From: Nematostella vectensis
Lineage: Eukaryota; Cnidaria; Anthozoa; Actiniaria; Edwardsiidae
Direction: 5' to 3'
Assembly: GCF_932526225.1 (NCBI RefSeq)
Contig: NC_064046.1
Location: forward strand, 3,162,001-3,226,000
Length of the DNA stretch: 64,000 nt
Shown in pieces: positions 23,331 to 33,866 of this stretch. How positions within the stretch are numbered: position 1 is the first letter of the stretch; each line of letters opens with the position of its first letter. The position numbers and the translations under genes were made by a program. The notes beneath the pieces are model-generated. The model was given only the letters and a program-made list of their open reading frames with translations. It made no database searches and was not told where the DNA came from.

Positions 23331-25010
23331 CAGTGGAACCTCTATATAACGGACACCCTCGGGACCGTGAAAAGTGTCCGTTATATAGAGGTGTCCGCTT
23401 AATGGAGGTCGACTTTTTTTCGATCAAATTCAAGAGTAAACACATTTTTTATTGACTTTACCTTAGAGTGCATTACTAGTAGTCTCCGTACATTTTTCGC
23501 GCAATTTTCATATTGCTTGAGACGCGATTGTCTACAGCATTTGGTGTACTGTATAACACCTGAAACAAAACAATGGCGAAGTGTACACGAAGTTACAAAT
23601 CATGAAGTCAAAAGGTAGAGACTGCGATCCCTATTTAAAAAAACTATCTACCGTAGTAGATTCTTTTGTCCTGCTAATTGTAAAGAATACAGAATGTCAT
23701 TTGCGCGAGCAAAAAGAAGAGACAGTCCCTCGTGCCCTTTGTCTTGGCCGAATTGACGAAGACGTTCACCATGCATGTAGCTTCTGCTAATGTCAGGGTC
23801 GTCTCTTTTGTCCCTACTATCTCATGCATTATGAGTCGGATGGAGCCTAATCTCGATCCATACCAACCCACGCCGCTGAACACTTCCTAAAACCTAACCA
23901 CTCCGCTTCTGACATAGAGCTCATACCTATTGAAAAAATAAGAAATAACCGCGACTCCATCCGCAAAGCAAGAGAAGCCACACTGATAGCTCGCGCTGGC
24001 ACTCTTTAACCCGGTGGCCTCAACCGGCGTGAAGAAACCGTTTAGCTTCTTAGTAATCCACACCACCCTATTTACCATCTTCCATAAGTCACTCCTTACT
24101 CAATTACTATTTTTACCTTTTGTTAGTAGTCGCGGGACTTTGAGCTATGTAAACAGGATTATGGGATAATTGACGCCTTCGAGAATAACGCTACACTCGT
24201 TCGAATTCGGTTTTTCTTTAATATCTGGCGGAGTATTTAAGATTTTGGTGGTATTTTTTGCTAACATCTAGAGTATGCCTATTGTCATCAAATGGCATAA
24301 TAAAAAAAAATTCACCCGAAATGAAGCCATTTGGGTCTACGGTATCGTTAAGAGTTCAGTTTTTCTATTCAAATCAATGCATGTTCGATTTCGCTTAGCC
24401 ATGACTAGAAATAACAAGTTAGACCTCACATGAAATTCCATTCGGCGTTGGGAATTTTGCAAACACCATTTTGACAGCTCAGATAGCACGTGGCATTATT
24501 GTTGCTATTAAATACAATGCCAAGAACCGCGTGAGGGGAGCGATCCATGAAGACAACATACGTCGTTTGTTGAAGCACGTTAGTGTCTTTCTTTGACAGA
24601 GTACAGTAATCTTAAATCCCCTCTAATATGTCTAATGAAGAGTTTCAAGTACCGTCATTCATCACTTCGAGCTCTACAAGTCTCAGCGTATTTTGCTTAC
24701 TTTTTGTAAAATAAAGTTTCTAAGCAAAGTGTATTGTTAATGGTTATGTCGTTTGGCCGGTTCCATGAAATTATTATAAGAATTCTCGAAAAAGGTAACC
24801 ACGGTGTCCGCTGAATAGAGGTAAAAAATACATAGATTGTTTAAGACAGGACCGTGAAATGTGTCCGCGTCCGCTTAATAGAGGTGTCCGCTGCTTAATG
24901 GAGGTATCATTCACTGAATTTAAGTGGCAAAAAAATCGGGACTTTGGATGGTGTCCACTGAATAGAGGGTGTCCGCTTAATAGAGGTCCGTTATATAGAG
25001 GTTCCCACTG
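23331..25010. mobile_element. pogo/Tigger-like TIR element nested in the gypsy protease region
   Basis: The ends are inverted: CAGTGGAACCTCTATATAAC at 23331 and, read on the minus strand from 25010, CAGTGGGAACCTCTATATAAC. TA dinucleotides flank both sides (23329-23330, 25011-25012), as expected for the Tc1/mariner-pogo group. Subterminal GTGTCCGCTTAATAGAGG words repeat several times near the right end. No transposase is recognisable in its 1680 bp, so it is non-autonomous. Confidence 0.85.
23872..24047 (+). pseudogene. GIY-YIG endonuclease C-terminal remnant (Penelope-like element type)
   Basis: The plus-strand frame reads AEHFLKPNHSASDIELIPIE, then SIRKAREATLIARAG and, after a stop, GGLNRREE. 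This pattern of His-phi-phi, SDIxxxxIE, RKAREAxxI and GLNRRE is familiar from the GIY-YIG domain of Penelope-like retroelements and relatives. The catalytic N-terminal part is not seen and a stop interrupts it. The assignment rests on motif memory only. Confidence 0.5.
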
Positions 25011-25240
25011 TAGTGTCAATAATCTTATCTTCTACCAACAGTGCCATTGTGCTTGATCGTCACCTGTGTAGAATGCATAATAGTCAGAGGCATCTTCCTC
25101 TGCATTGACATCTTCCGCGGGATCGAGTACGTTATTGACAGGTTTTTTTCCTCTGGGGTTGTTCTTTAGGATGTGATTGGGCCCACGTCCATTAAACTGT
25201 TTTTCTCATTGCTTAGGGGCTCTGCGGACTTGCAGCACAC

Positions 25241-25908
25241 TTACAAATGACCGATATCGCCGCATGTTGTGCATTGATGGTCTTTACTTCAGCGACAGAC
25301 CTTTGCCAGGTGACCGAGCTTATTGCACCGATTGCAGCGGCCAGTAAACTTCTCGGGTTGGGGGACTGTAGGTGTATGGGTTCTGTTTACACCTGCTGTA
25401 TCTGGTACAAGAATAAGCGCTCCCCTATCATTGTAAGTCGTGACAATGTCAACGAGTTTGTTACGGGTAAGGTCCTCTTCTCTATAGAGCTTGGCCTTTA
25501 GGACCTTATCCTGGATATGTAACAGGACCCGATCACTGATTTGATTATCCTTTTCTTCATTATATTCGGCTAGGCTTTTAACCTAGTAATGTAGTTGTTA
25601 ATTCGCTCACCCGCCTTTTTAAACTTAAGACGTTTTTCTTAAGTTTATGTTAGGTGAGGACTTCCATCGCTATTTTGTAGTCCTTATCATCGCCCTTATT
25701 AGCATCTTGGATAGCTTTACAAAATCCCCGTATCCCGTCTACAGCAAGTTGTAGAAGTAACGCTCGCTGTTGTTTGTCATTGGAAACTCCTGACGCTGCA
25801 CAGTTCAAATTGCTTGGTCCACACGTCCCATCGTTGCTGGAGTGTGGCAGGATCGCCAACTGTGTCGAATTCCTTCGGTGCAGGAAGTCCAGCAAGACAA
25901 GCGGCCAT
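25241..25908 (-). pseudogene. Gag of the gypsy element with CCHC zinc knuckles
   Basis: A gag-like frame starts at the ATG at 25906-25908 (MAACLAGLPAPKEF) and shifts frame near 25800, where RALLLQLAVDGIR continues. At 25295-25336 the minus strand encodes CNRCNKLGHLAKVC, a CX2CX4HX4C knuckle. A degenerate second knuckle, CTTCGDIGHL, follows with a stop. Several frameshifts and stops are present. Confidence 0.75.
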
Positions 25909-25966
25909 CTTTTAAATTTGTGCTGAAGTGATGATAGTCCTTCCTTTTTTATCCTCTTCGCAAAAA

Positions 25967-26121
25967 TGTGATGTTGTAGGTCAAGGAATGATCAATCAAG
26001 ACAACACACACACACTTAAATCATCTCTGTCCAAGATGGCGGTTTTACTCAAGCAGATCCTATTCCATAATGCACCGCAACACTATAACAAGCACAACGT
26101 CATATCCGGTAGTACACTACA
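25967..26121 (-). repeat. 5' LTR of the gypsy element
   Basis: This LTR of about 155 bp starts TGTGATGTTGTAGGTCA and ends ACTACA on the plus strand, immediately followed by the GAAGT target duplication. On the coding (minus) strand it runs TGTAGT...CACA, giving the canonical TG...CA ends. Confidence 0.85.
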
Positions 26122-26126
26122 GAAGT

Positions 26127-28888
26127 AAATTGTATGAGTCTAAAGCAGTCAGCACATAATTCTTATCTTGAGCATCACGTGTCTCGGGTCTCTTCTCTTG
26201 GGTCGCATATGTATTAACATGAGTAAATACAGCGACATCAATCCAAGCTGAGATAATTTTCCCCAATAACTTTGTAGAAATTGAGGCTATGGTTAAATAT
26301 GCAGTTATTAATTCGCGAATGGGGCCTTTAATTCCAGAAATAACATGGATCTGAGAGCTGGAATCTTAAAATTCAAGATGGAGGCTATGATACAGTTTTA
26401 AATTATGCAGAAAGTATTCTGATACCTAGGTATTGCGATGACGTAGAACATGAGTACGCTAAAAAAAAAGAGATACACAGGGGCGCATGGGCTTCCTGGG
26501 CATTGCGCAATAATGCACGTTGTTAGGAACGAAAAAAAAAACAGTTGCATTTTATAACTGGGCTACCACAGGTATCCCAGTACCTATCTATGTAAGCTGT
26601 GTTCCATGGTCAGGCATGAGTTGCATGGCGACTGCCTGAGGCACCTTCTATGCCTTCCAATCAATCATACTTTCCATCCAATGTATTATATCACAGGTTC
26701 TCCACCCCTTTACATAGCCCTGGCGTTAGTTAGTGACGCATATTTTTTTTGCGGAGGGTCAGTGTCAATGGAAGGAGTATGAACATGCGTTCATAGTCCT
26801 CCCTCGAACCTTCGTACTTCCACTGGTACTTACCTCAGAAATGCTCATGTGCTCCCAGTGAGAAGGACATCAAAAGATTTATTGATTAAATTCAGCCTCA
26901 GCTATCCTATCTCTCACAATGACACACATTCATAACATAAAATCCCAAAGGCTGTGATGGGGCGTCGGCACCATACAAATAAATCGCTACTCTTTAAGAT
27001 ACAACGGCGTAGCGAGAATTTTTAACAGGAGGGGGCCCAAAAAGCCGTTTCTCATTGTATCAAGATTGTATCAAGAGATTAAGTTGTTAATAGTATTTTC
27101 ACCATGTTTTCGGAACAGCCATGTAAGTACAGTACTTGTTTAGGGTTAAAAATTCCTTCAACCACACCCCATTTGCTATCTCTTAAAGGTAAGAATTTTT
27201 GTTAACCACACCCAATATGCTATTCCTTCGAGTTGAAATCGGTGCCGGCAATCACCCCGTCTGACATGACGGAAAAAAACATGACGTGGCACTTTAAAAA
27301 AGCCCATTTCACATCGAATAAGTCAGAGAATTTCTCTGAATTTCTCTTAGAAACTTATAGCAAACAAAATATCAAGTGCGACTTCTTGTAAAGTGTCATT
27401 GAAATTTGAGCTTTTCTTCCCTGAGCTGATACACAGGGCAATGATGATCAAGGAAAAATTAAGAAGCCAAAATCTGGTTATGTGCACTTCGGCCTCACGT
27501 TATTTGTGTATTAAAAATCAGTCCGTAATACAAGGAACCTATAGCCACTGAAGAAATTGTGTCTTCTCTCTCTATCTGGAATTGCGCGTTTTCCAGGTTT
27601 TTCCGTCATGTCCCCCCGTCTGGTTTTGGAGCCCCCACCCCTCCCCCCAACAAAACACAAAAAGAAACACAACTTCCCAGGAGTAAGAACGTAAAGTAAA
27701 ACCGACAATTTGCAAGGTTTTTATTTGTGTTTATTGGCATGGCAACCACTTCCTGCCTGTTTCAAGGGATCAGCAGACTTTTAATTTTTTTTCATTTTCC
27801 ATTTTTGTTTTGTCTAGTTACGGGGTTGTTCCCTCAGATACAATTTGCAATATATGATCAGTGCTCAACAACGCGTGGTCAAATAATCTCTGAAAACGTT
27901 TTTTTTTCTCGGAATCTTAATCAACTTATTCATTTTGAGAGCCATATAAATGCAATCTTACGTCCTGATTTCAACTTGAAGACCGCACAAAATACTTTTT
28001 TGAATGAACATCTTTTGTTTCAGCAGTTGTTCCTCTAGTTTCATTCAAACTGCGTCGTATAGCAGTATATATACAGTTCTAACAGTCTGCAAGATTTTAT
28101 TTTTAGAATTGTTTTTCGACTGGTCGTGAAACTCATCTTCGGATTCCAGTGTCTTCCATAGGCAGGATTTCTGGCCACCGTCAAGTCTTGTATTTGCTCA
28201 GCTATTTTGCATCTGACAGAATTCGCTTTTGCATCGTTATATTACCTTATTCTGCTTAATTTTCGCGCGTACTTAAATTCGCGATTTCAAAATATTTAAG
28301 ACTCGCGAAAAATAAAGACCGCGAACTTTAACTTCGCGAAATTTAATGGATATGGAAAAATCGACGGCATAAATTGAGATCTCCTAATAAGGACATGTAA
28401 CAAATATGGCAATCAGCAGCCGCTAAGGGGCAGCTTGTTTTTTTTTTTCAATATATCTTTCCTATTTTTATTCTTTTGTATCAATTGTTTAGCGTCATAT
28501 AGCACGTAGACAGCATCATTAATGTGCGACTTATGTCTAAGACAAAATGTCTCACTACAAGTGGCTATAAATTCCTAGTCGTCACTCGGCTTTTTCCGTC
28601 TGTTGATGGCTGCGTTGTTTTGTAAACTCGACTAAGCATTACATATCTGGCGATGAATGAGTGAACTTCTCCTTGCCAGGCTCCTACACAGGGGGGGGGG
28701 GGGGGGGGGGGAGGTGCGCAGGGTGCGCGCGCATCCTCCCTTGGCGGCCAAATTTCTTATTAAGGAATCTTCAAATTCTATGCTTTTTCCATATGATACC
28801 TATGACTTAGTCAATCTTGGATACGCGTCTGACGCCTACAGTCGCCACCTAATTTCAATGACCGCACCTCAAAGAAACAAGTCGTCTT
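26127..28888. other. Intergenic region, no gene recognised
   Basis: About 2.8 kb lies between the gypsy element and the PPP1R3-like gene. It contains a G/C-rich repeat start at 27003 (GGCGTAGCGAGAATTTTTAAC, related to copies at 30092 and 30808), a C-rich stretch near 27610-27655, a CGCGAA-rich repeat at about 28268-28345 with a relative near 36050-36110, and a poly-G tract at 28691-28712. I see no conserved protein. Confidence 0.5.
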
Positions 28889-29605
28889 TCATTCGCAACA
28901 CATCACGGTATAATTATTACCGTCATTGTTATCCCAGTATTCTTGCCCATTCCTCTTAAAGCAAACTGCAAATTCAACCGTACCTCCGACATAAAAATCT
29001 TTCGGCAGTACCAACTTAAATACGAACTTGTCAAATTCCCCTCCATTTGTTTGCATAAAATGATCTGCCATGCAGTCTTGAAAATTGACCCAGTGGTCGA
29101 TAGAATATCGCGCGAAGACTTCTTTTTCGTACGAAATATTTCGCACCCTGATAAGGCCAATTAGCGATACGTTCAAGCTCCCGCCCATATATGCATTTTC
29201 CAAGCAAACCATCTGCGTTAGCATTCGTTCTAGGAAATCTGGCCTTGAGGCTGGTTGTGGGAAGCAACACTTTAAATACATCTTGCGTAATCCATTTACC
29301 CCAGAATACCTGCCAGGGATGATGTTATTATTTTCGTCTGTAACTTCATAAATTTTCCTACGATGATTTCCACTGCGAGTTAAAGCGCTGTTTACATCTT
29401 CGAAGCTCGAAGTCGGTGTGATTTGTTTTACTGACACGAGCTGTTTTCCGAGAACGTCAGCGAATGTCACGCTCTTGTTGTAGGTTTGTGTCGCATTTTG
29501 AACACTTCGGAAATCGAAAGTAACGATTTCTTCGCCAGAAGTTTTTCGTTTAAGGCAACCCATTGGCTCGGCCATGTTTGACCATAAATTGACGCAAGCC
29601 GCCAT
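28889..29605 (-). CDS. PPP1R3: Protein phosphatase 1 regulatory subunit 3 family (glycogen-targeting), intronless
   Basis: These proteins bring PP1 catalytic subunit to glycogen and so favour glycogen synthase dephosphorylation. The 238-residue frame has a PP1-docking RVxF-type motif, KSVTFADVLG, at about residues 44-53. It is followed by a CBM21 carbohydrate-binding domain in the C-terminal half, with NISYEKEVFARYSIDHW, then DKFVFKLVLP, GTVEFAVCF and the conserved WDNNDGNNYTV near the C-terminus. The order and spacing fit the short vertebrate members (R3B, R3C, R3D). Many vertebrate members are also intronless in their coding part. The first ATG at 29605 is used; Met11 (MAEPMG) is an alternative start. 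The exact paralogue cannot be chosen. Confidence 0.9.
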   Translation of the reverse strand: MAACVNLWSNMAEPMGCLKRKTSGEEIVTFDFRSVQNATQTYNKSVTFADVLGKQLVSVKQITPTSSFEDVNSALTRSGNHRRKIYEVTDENNNIIPGRYSGVNGLRKMYLKCCFPQPASRPDFLERMLTQMVCLENAYMGGSLNVSLIGLIRVRNISYEKEVFARYSIDHWVNFQDCMADHFMQTNGGEFDKFVFKLVLPKDFYVGGTVEFAVCFKRNGQEYWDNNDGNNYTVMCCE

Positions 29606-29650
29606 AACAGCGCAAGCGATGTGAGACTAACGCATGCGCAAAATAAGAAA

Positions 29651-29980
29651 GGGTCAAACAGCGATCAAGAATACCTGCACGTAATATTTAAAAAATTATA
29701 ATTTATTTCTCCTTTTCTAGTATAAACGCGAAAAATTAAGTCTTGCTGCACTTAAGTTGGTAATAGGAAATATTTCTACCTCAATTTCCCTTAAAGAGAT
29801 CTTTAGTGTATGCTTTAAATTAATTATAAGTAAAAGTTTTTTTTAAAAAATATGTGGCGAACTGAATAACCCGCAGAAGAGCATTCAAAAATGATAATAG
29901 TGTGCTCTCGAAAGAAGCCAATCGGATGTCTTTTCGTCTAGACTTCACGTGAGTGACATCAGATCACTTTCGAAAACTCG
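29651..29980. repeat. Direct duplication, copy A (second copy at 30454-30781)
   Basis: A segment of about 330 bp beginning GGGTCAAACAGCGATCAAGA is repeated at 30454-30781 with only scattered differences. Copy A adjoins the upstream side of the PPP1R3-like gene. Both copies are followed by a GGCGTAGCCAGGATTTT repeat. Confidence 0.9.
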
Positions 29981-30234
29981 AGGTCGCGTGAACAAAATAT
30001 ACTACAGTTGACAATTAGGCGTATAAGGAATATTCACGACTTTCAGCGAATACAAACTCGTGAATTAAATTGAGAAAAGCTTGCTTAACAGCGGCGTAGC
30101 CAGGATTTTTAACAGGAGGGGGAGCAAAAGGGACTTTCAAGGCATTTTCTCCTGTATTTTAGATGTCTCATACATTAACTGTATTTTTGGCGGCTAGGGG
30201 GGCCCTAGGTTACCCCCCTGGCAAGGCCCCTGCT

Positions 30235-30390
30235 TAAACGGCATATATACGACCTATATTTCTTTAAAAGTATATATGTCTCCTTTGGCTTAGGAAAGCC
30301 GAGTATCTGTCTCCTTGTATCAAGGTTTTACGAGGTTTTGGGTGGTTCTTTTATGGTATTGGGGGTAGTGGGGGATCGTACACGCTGAGC
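30235..30390. repeat. Dispersed direct repeat, second copy at about 31883-32022
   Basis: The segment starting TAAACGGCATATATACGACC and ending GATCGTACACGCTGAGC occurs twice, about 1.65 kb apart. The second copy lacks a short internal TATATGTCTCCTTT piece. Confidence 0.85.
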
Positions 30391-30453
30391 TTTAGATTAA
30401 GGGTAAAGGTAATCGTGCTCTCGAAAGAAGCCAATCGGATGTCAACAAACAGG

Positions 30454-30781
30454 GGGTCAAACAGCGATCAAGAATACCTGCACGTAATATTTAAAAAAAT
30501 ATAATTTATTTCTCCTTTTCTAGTATAAACGCGAAAAATTAAGTCTTGCTGCATTTAAGTTGGTAATAGGAAATATTTCTACCTCAATTTCCCTTAAAGA
30601 GATCTTTAGTGTATGCTTTAAATGAAATATAAGTAAAAGTTTTTTTTTAAATATGTGGCGAACTGAATAACCCGCAGAAGGGCATTCAAAAATGATAATA
30701 GTGTGCACTCGAAAGAAGCCAATCGGATGTCTTTTCGTCTAGACTTCACGTGAGTGACATCAGATCACTTTCGAAAACTCG
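30454..30781. repeat. Direct duplication, copy B
   Basis: This is the second copy of 29651-29980. It carries a few substitutions and small length differences in A/T runs. Confidence 0.9.
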
Positions 30782-33758
30782 CTTTCGAAAAAAGCTTGCT
30801 TAACAGCGGCGTAGCCAGGATTTTTAACAGGAGGGGGCCCAAAAGGGACTTTCAAAGAATTTTCTCCTGTATTTAAGATAATGTCTCATACATTTACTGT
30901 ATTTTTGGCTGCTAGAGGGGGTGGGGGGGGGGCAGGCTAAGCTTTGTAGAAAGTCATAAGGACCTGATATTTGCCAAGTTGGCCACCACAAGTGTGCTGA
31001 CTATTATGATGACGTTACCCAGTGATGTCATAATGTGACGTCATAGATACAGATAAAAGCAAATATTTCAAGTAAAATTGCTCGAAAACAAATATGAAAT
31101 AGGTTTTATGAATCTTGAGGGATGGGCGCATTAAGCCAAGCATGCGTTTAGAAATGATTGAGTAATTGTTTTTTTATGATTTTTCAAAGGTCATGAAATC
31201 CAGATTATTTGATATAATTTTGGTTTCTGTTAGATTAACGCTAAATCCATGCTTTGGCTATATGAAGGAGAATTTAATAGAAAGGAATACATAAAAAATA
31301 TTGTGATTTGAAATAACTTGGCGACAAAAAAAGTTTTTTTTTAGAAAACGCAGAACCGGAAGTGAAACAACGCCCGCGTGTGCTTATTCGGCCTGCTCAG
31401 ACACACTGATTTCTCACATGATGAAATTTAAATAAAGTTTAAAAACAAATTTCAATAGTGTTTCGTGGTACATATACTTCAAAGGAACGACGTCCATCAT
31501 GTCATGATTAAAATTGAAAAAGTATTTTAAAATTCTGATACAGCGTGCTCTACTTTGAAATAAAATTTTCAGTGCGTGCGCAAGCGTTCGGTGTTTGCAG
31601 CGCGCGCAGGTAGTGAAAATTCAAAACTTTGGCTTAAAAAAAGGTTGGCTTGACTAAATTTTTGCTGAATCTTCGTTTTTACAAAATATTGGAAATATCG
31701 TCACCCGAAAAGGCTGAGATCAACTTGAAGTCAATTTTTGGGAACTTGAAACGCATATTTTTATTTCTTTTACTTCAGGAATTGCTTGGAATGACGAATT
31801 CCGTGTTATGTATATGCGCGCGCTCAACGCCACCAGCGTAGCAACGTCGTTGCTGAGCAACCTTAATGTCAGTACACCCTTAAACGGCATATATACGACC
31901 TATATTTCTTTAAAAGTGGCTTAGGAAAGCCGAGTATCTGTCTTCTGTATCAAGGTTTTACGAGGTTTTGGGTGGTTCTTTTATGGTATTTGGGGTAGTC
32001 GGGGATCGTACACGCTGAGCAAGGGTTGGCCGTCTTCTTCTTTATTGCACCGCTATATTGTTTACAAATGGTAGAGCTAGCAATGGCTAGCGGGAGGCTG
32101 ACTGGAAGAAGGCAAGTACTTTGGATAAGCAGTGAAGGAATATCTCTATCCCCGGAAAGCTGACGAAGCCAACTTTAGGGAGTCCTGACTAAACCAACCT
32201 AGAGCACTGCCGTGTAGTGTCCTCGCAACAGTTACAGTACAATCCTAAAGCTAGTTACTATGCTGCTACTAATCTTATTAATAAACTGGTCAAACTGGTT
32301 TTAAGGATGATTTAAGAATAGAAGATCGGGTGTTGACTTTGGGAAGAAAATCAACTATGAAATAATATATGACTAAGAATAAATTCCTTCGATAGAAATA
32401 GCAAGCGCAAGATAAGAGTTTGACTATAGCAATATGCAAAATTAAGTAATGTAACAGCGGTAAGATTAAGGATAAAGGTAAACGTTAAACTGTTATTTGA
32501 GTAAACCTGTTTTGCTAAACACTAACACGCATGCTTAGTCAAACAAGTAAGAGATCCACCTAAAGTAAATAAGTGAAATATCGAATGGAAAGTGAAAGTA
32601 AATATCTAACTGACGTGTCGGAGACGACTTTTGCATAGATTAACAATTCCTTCATAACAAAGCGGTCACGGGTCAACGTTCAAAGCGTTCTTGTTCCCAG
32701 AGCAGTTACTAACTCATCCATTCATGTGACTCGAACAAACATGAGATAGCGGAGGAGGCCCTGGGAATGAGGAGAATGGGTTCAAAGATGAACGCATAAA
32801 TAAAAGTCTGACTCTCTGATACACTCTTTTTATTTATAAGAACGTTTAAAATTTTCGGTTGAGCCTGGACCGCTCTTAATTTTTTTAGCACTATTTTATT
32901 TTTCCATATGATACCTATGACTGTGAATGACAGTGCATTCCCCCCTCGGCCAATCCTAGCCTCGTCCCCAGGCTACTCCCTTGCTGTCAGCTCCATGATG
33001 CTTTGCGCGCAGACTCACACTTTCCAATATGGCGGACGCTTTATGCTGACGGCCCAGACGGGCCAGTGACGTCATAGCCACGTAGAGCGTGATAGGCCCG
33101 CCGAGAAGCAGAGGGACGAGGCTAGGCCAATCCTGGGAACGCGCCTGCGGTATCGGTGCGTTAGCTAAAGCTTGTGCGACGGATACAGGATTTTTAGGGA
33201 GTGGGCTTTGGCATAAGATGGCGGGGGAGTGGGGATGAGGGATGCAAACCGAAACATATTATCTCATAGTGGGATGGTAACCCAACACAACTCTCTCTTA
33301 TAGATCCGCCACTGTGAAATTAGTCAATATACAATCAAGCACAGAAAAAATGCGAAATGGGTTTGTAATCATCAAATCGTATCCACTAGTGCATCGGGAT
33401 AGTAGCTCGGATAACACAACGGAACTTGACCGGTTTTTTAAACACGAGTGCGTCGCAAACAAGGAACATTTATGCCAAATTATTCGGATATTCGTGTTTT
33501 ATTATCAGAAGTTTGCCTTATAATCCCTGTTGCGCAAGAGTTCGCCCAAAAACCATTCAGTTGATGGAGTGAGAGAAGCGAAAGTTCGAAAGAATTTTTC
33601 TCAAAACATTTAGAACACTGGCCACTCGATTCGCAGGCTGCAGTCGATCCCTTTTACTACTGGTTATCTGGTCATTTCCTGAGAGCAGACCTTTTGGAGT
33701 GCCCGCAAAGTACGCTGGATCCACGAGGATGTTCTTGAGAGCTGTCCTCTCTATTTTC

Positions 33759-33866
33759 TGACGTTATTATGAGCGCGCATTGCCTGTCGGGACTAACCAA
33801 CCAGCAATCGCCACGGCGAGTCACGTGATTAGAGTGTTATTTCATTGCATCACAACACACACCAAC
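33759..33866 (+). promoter_or_regulatory. Candidate stress-responsive promoter elements upstream of the HERPUD-like gene
   Basis: Within 110 bases of the start codon are TGACGTTA (33759-33766, CRE/ATF-like), CAAT followed by CCACG (33806-33815) and the palindrome CACGTG (33822-33827). Vertebrate HERPUD1 is driven by ER-stress elements containing CCACG and by CRE-type sites. The spacing here does not match the strict ERSE consensus, so the role is a suggestion only. Confidence 0.3.

Larger units (their letters stand above)
19071..26126 (-). mobile_element. Ty3/gypsy LTR retrotransposon, decayed, with GAAGT target duplication
   Basis: The element runs on the minus strand from the 5' LTR (25967-26121) to the 3' LTR (19076-19216). 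An identical 5-bp GAAGT flanks it at 19071-19075 and 26122-26126. The order on the minus strand is gag with CCHC knuckle, protease, reverse transcriptase, RNase H and integrase, which is the Ty3/gypsy order. All reading frames are broken. The sequence next to the 5' LTR on the internal side begins TTTTTGCGAAG, which is not the usual TGG-type tRNA primer site. A TIR element (23331-25010) is nested within it and a 107-bp tandem array replaces part of the RT. LTR divergence suggests an old insertion. Confidence 0.9.
29606..33758. other. Intergenic region with duplicated segments and MITE copies
   Basis: About 4.2 kb separates the PPP1R3-like start and the HERPUD-like promoter. It contains pairs of direct repeats (listed), GGCGTAGCCAGGATTTTTAA-type repeats at about 30092-30230 and 30808-30960, and a fold-back element near 32958-33126 (AGCCTCGTCCC ... 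GGGACGAGGCT). No conserved coding sequence is recognised. Confidence 0.55.
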
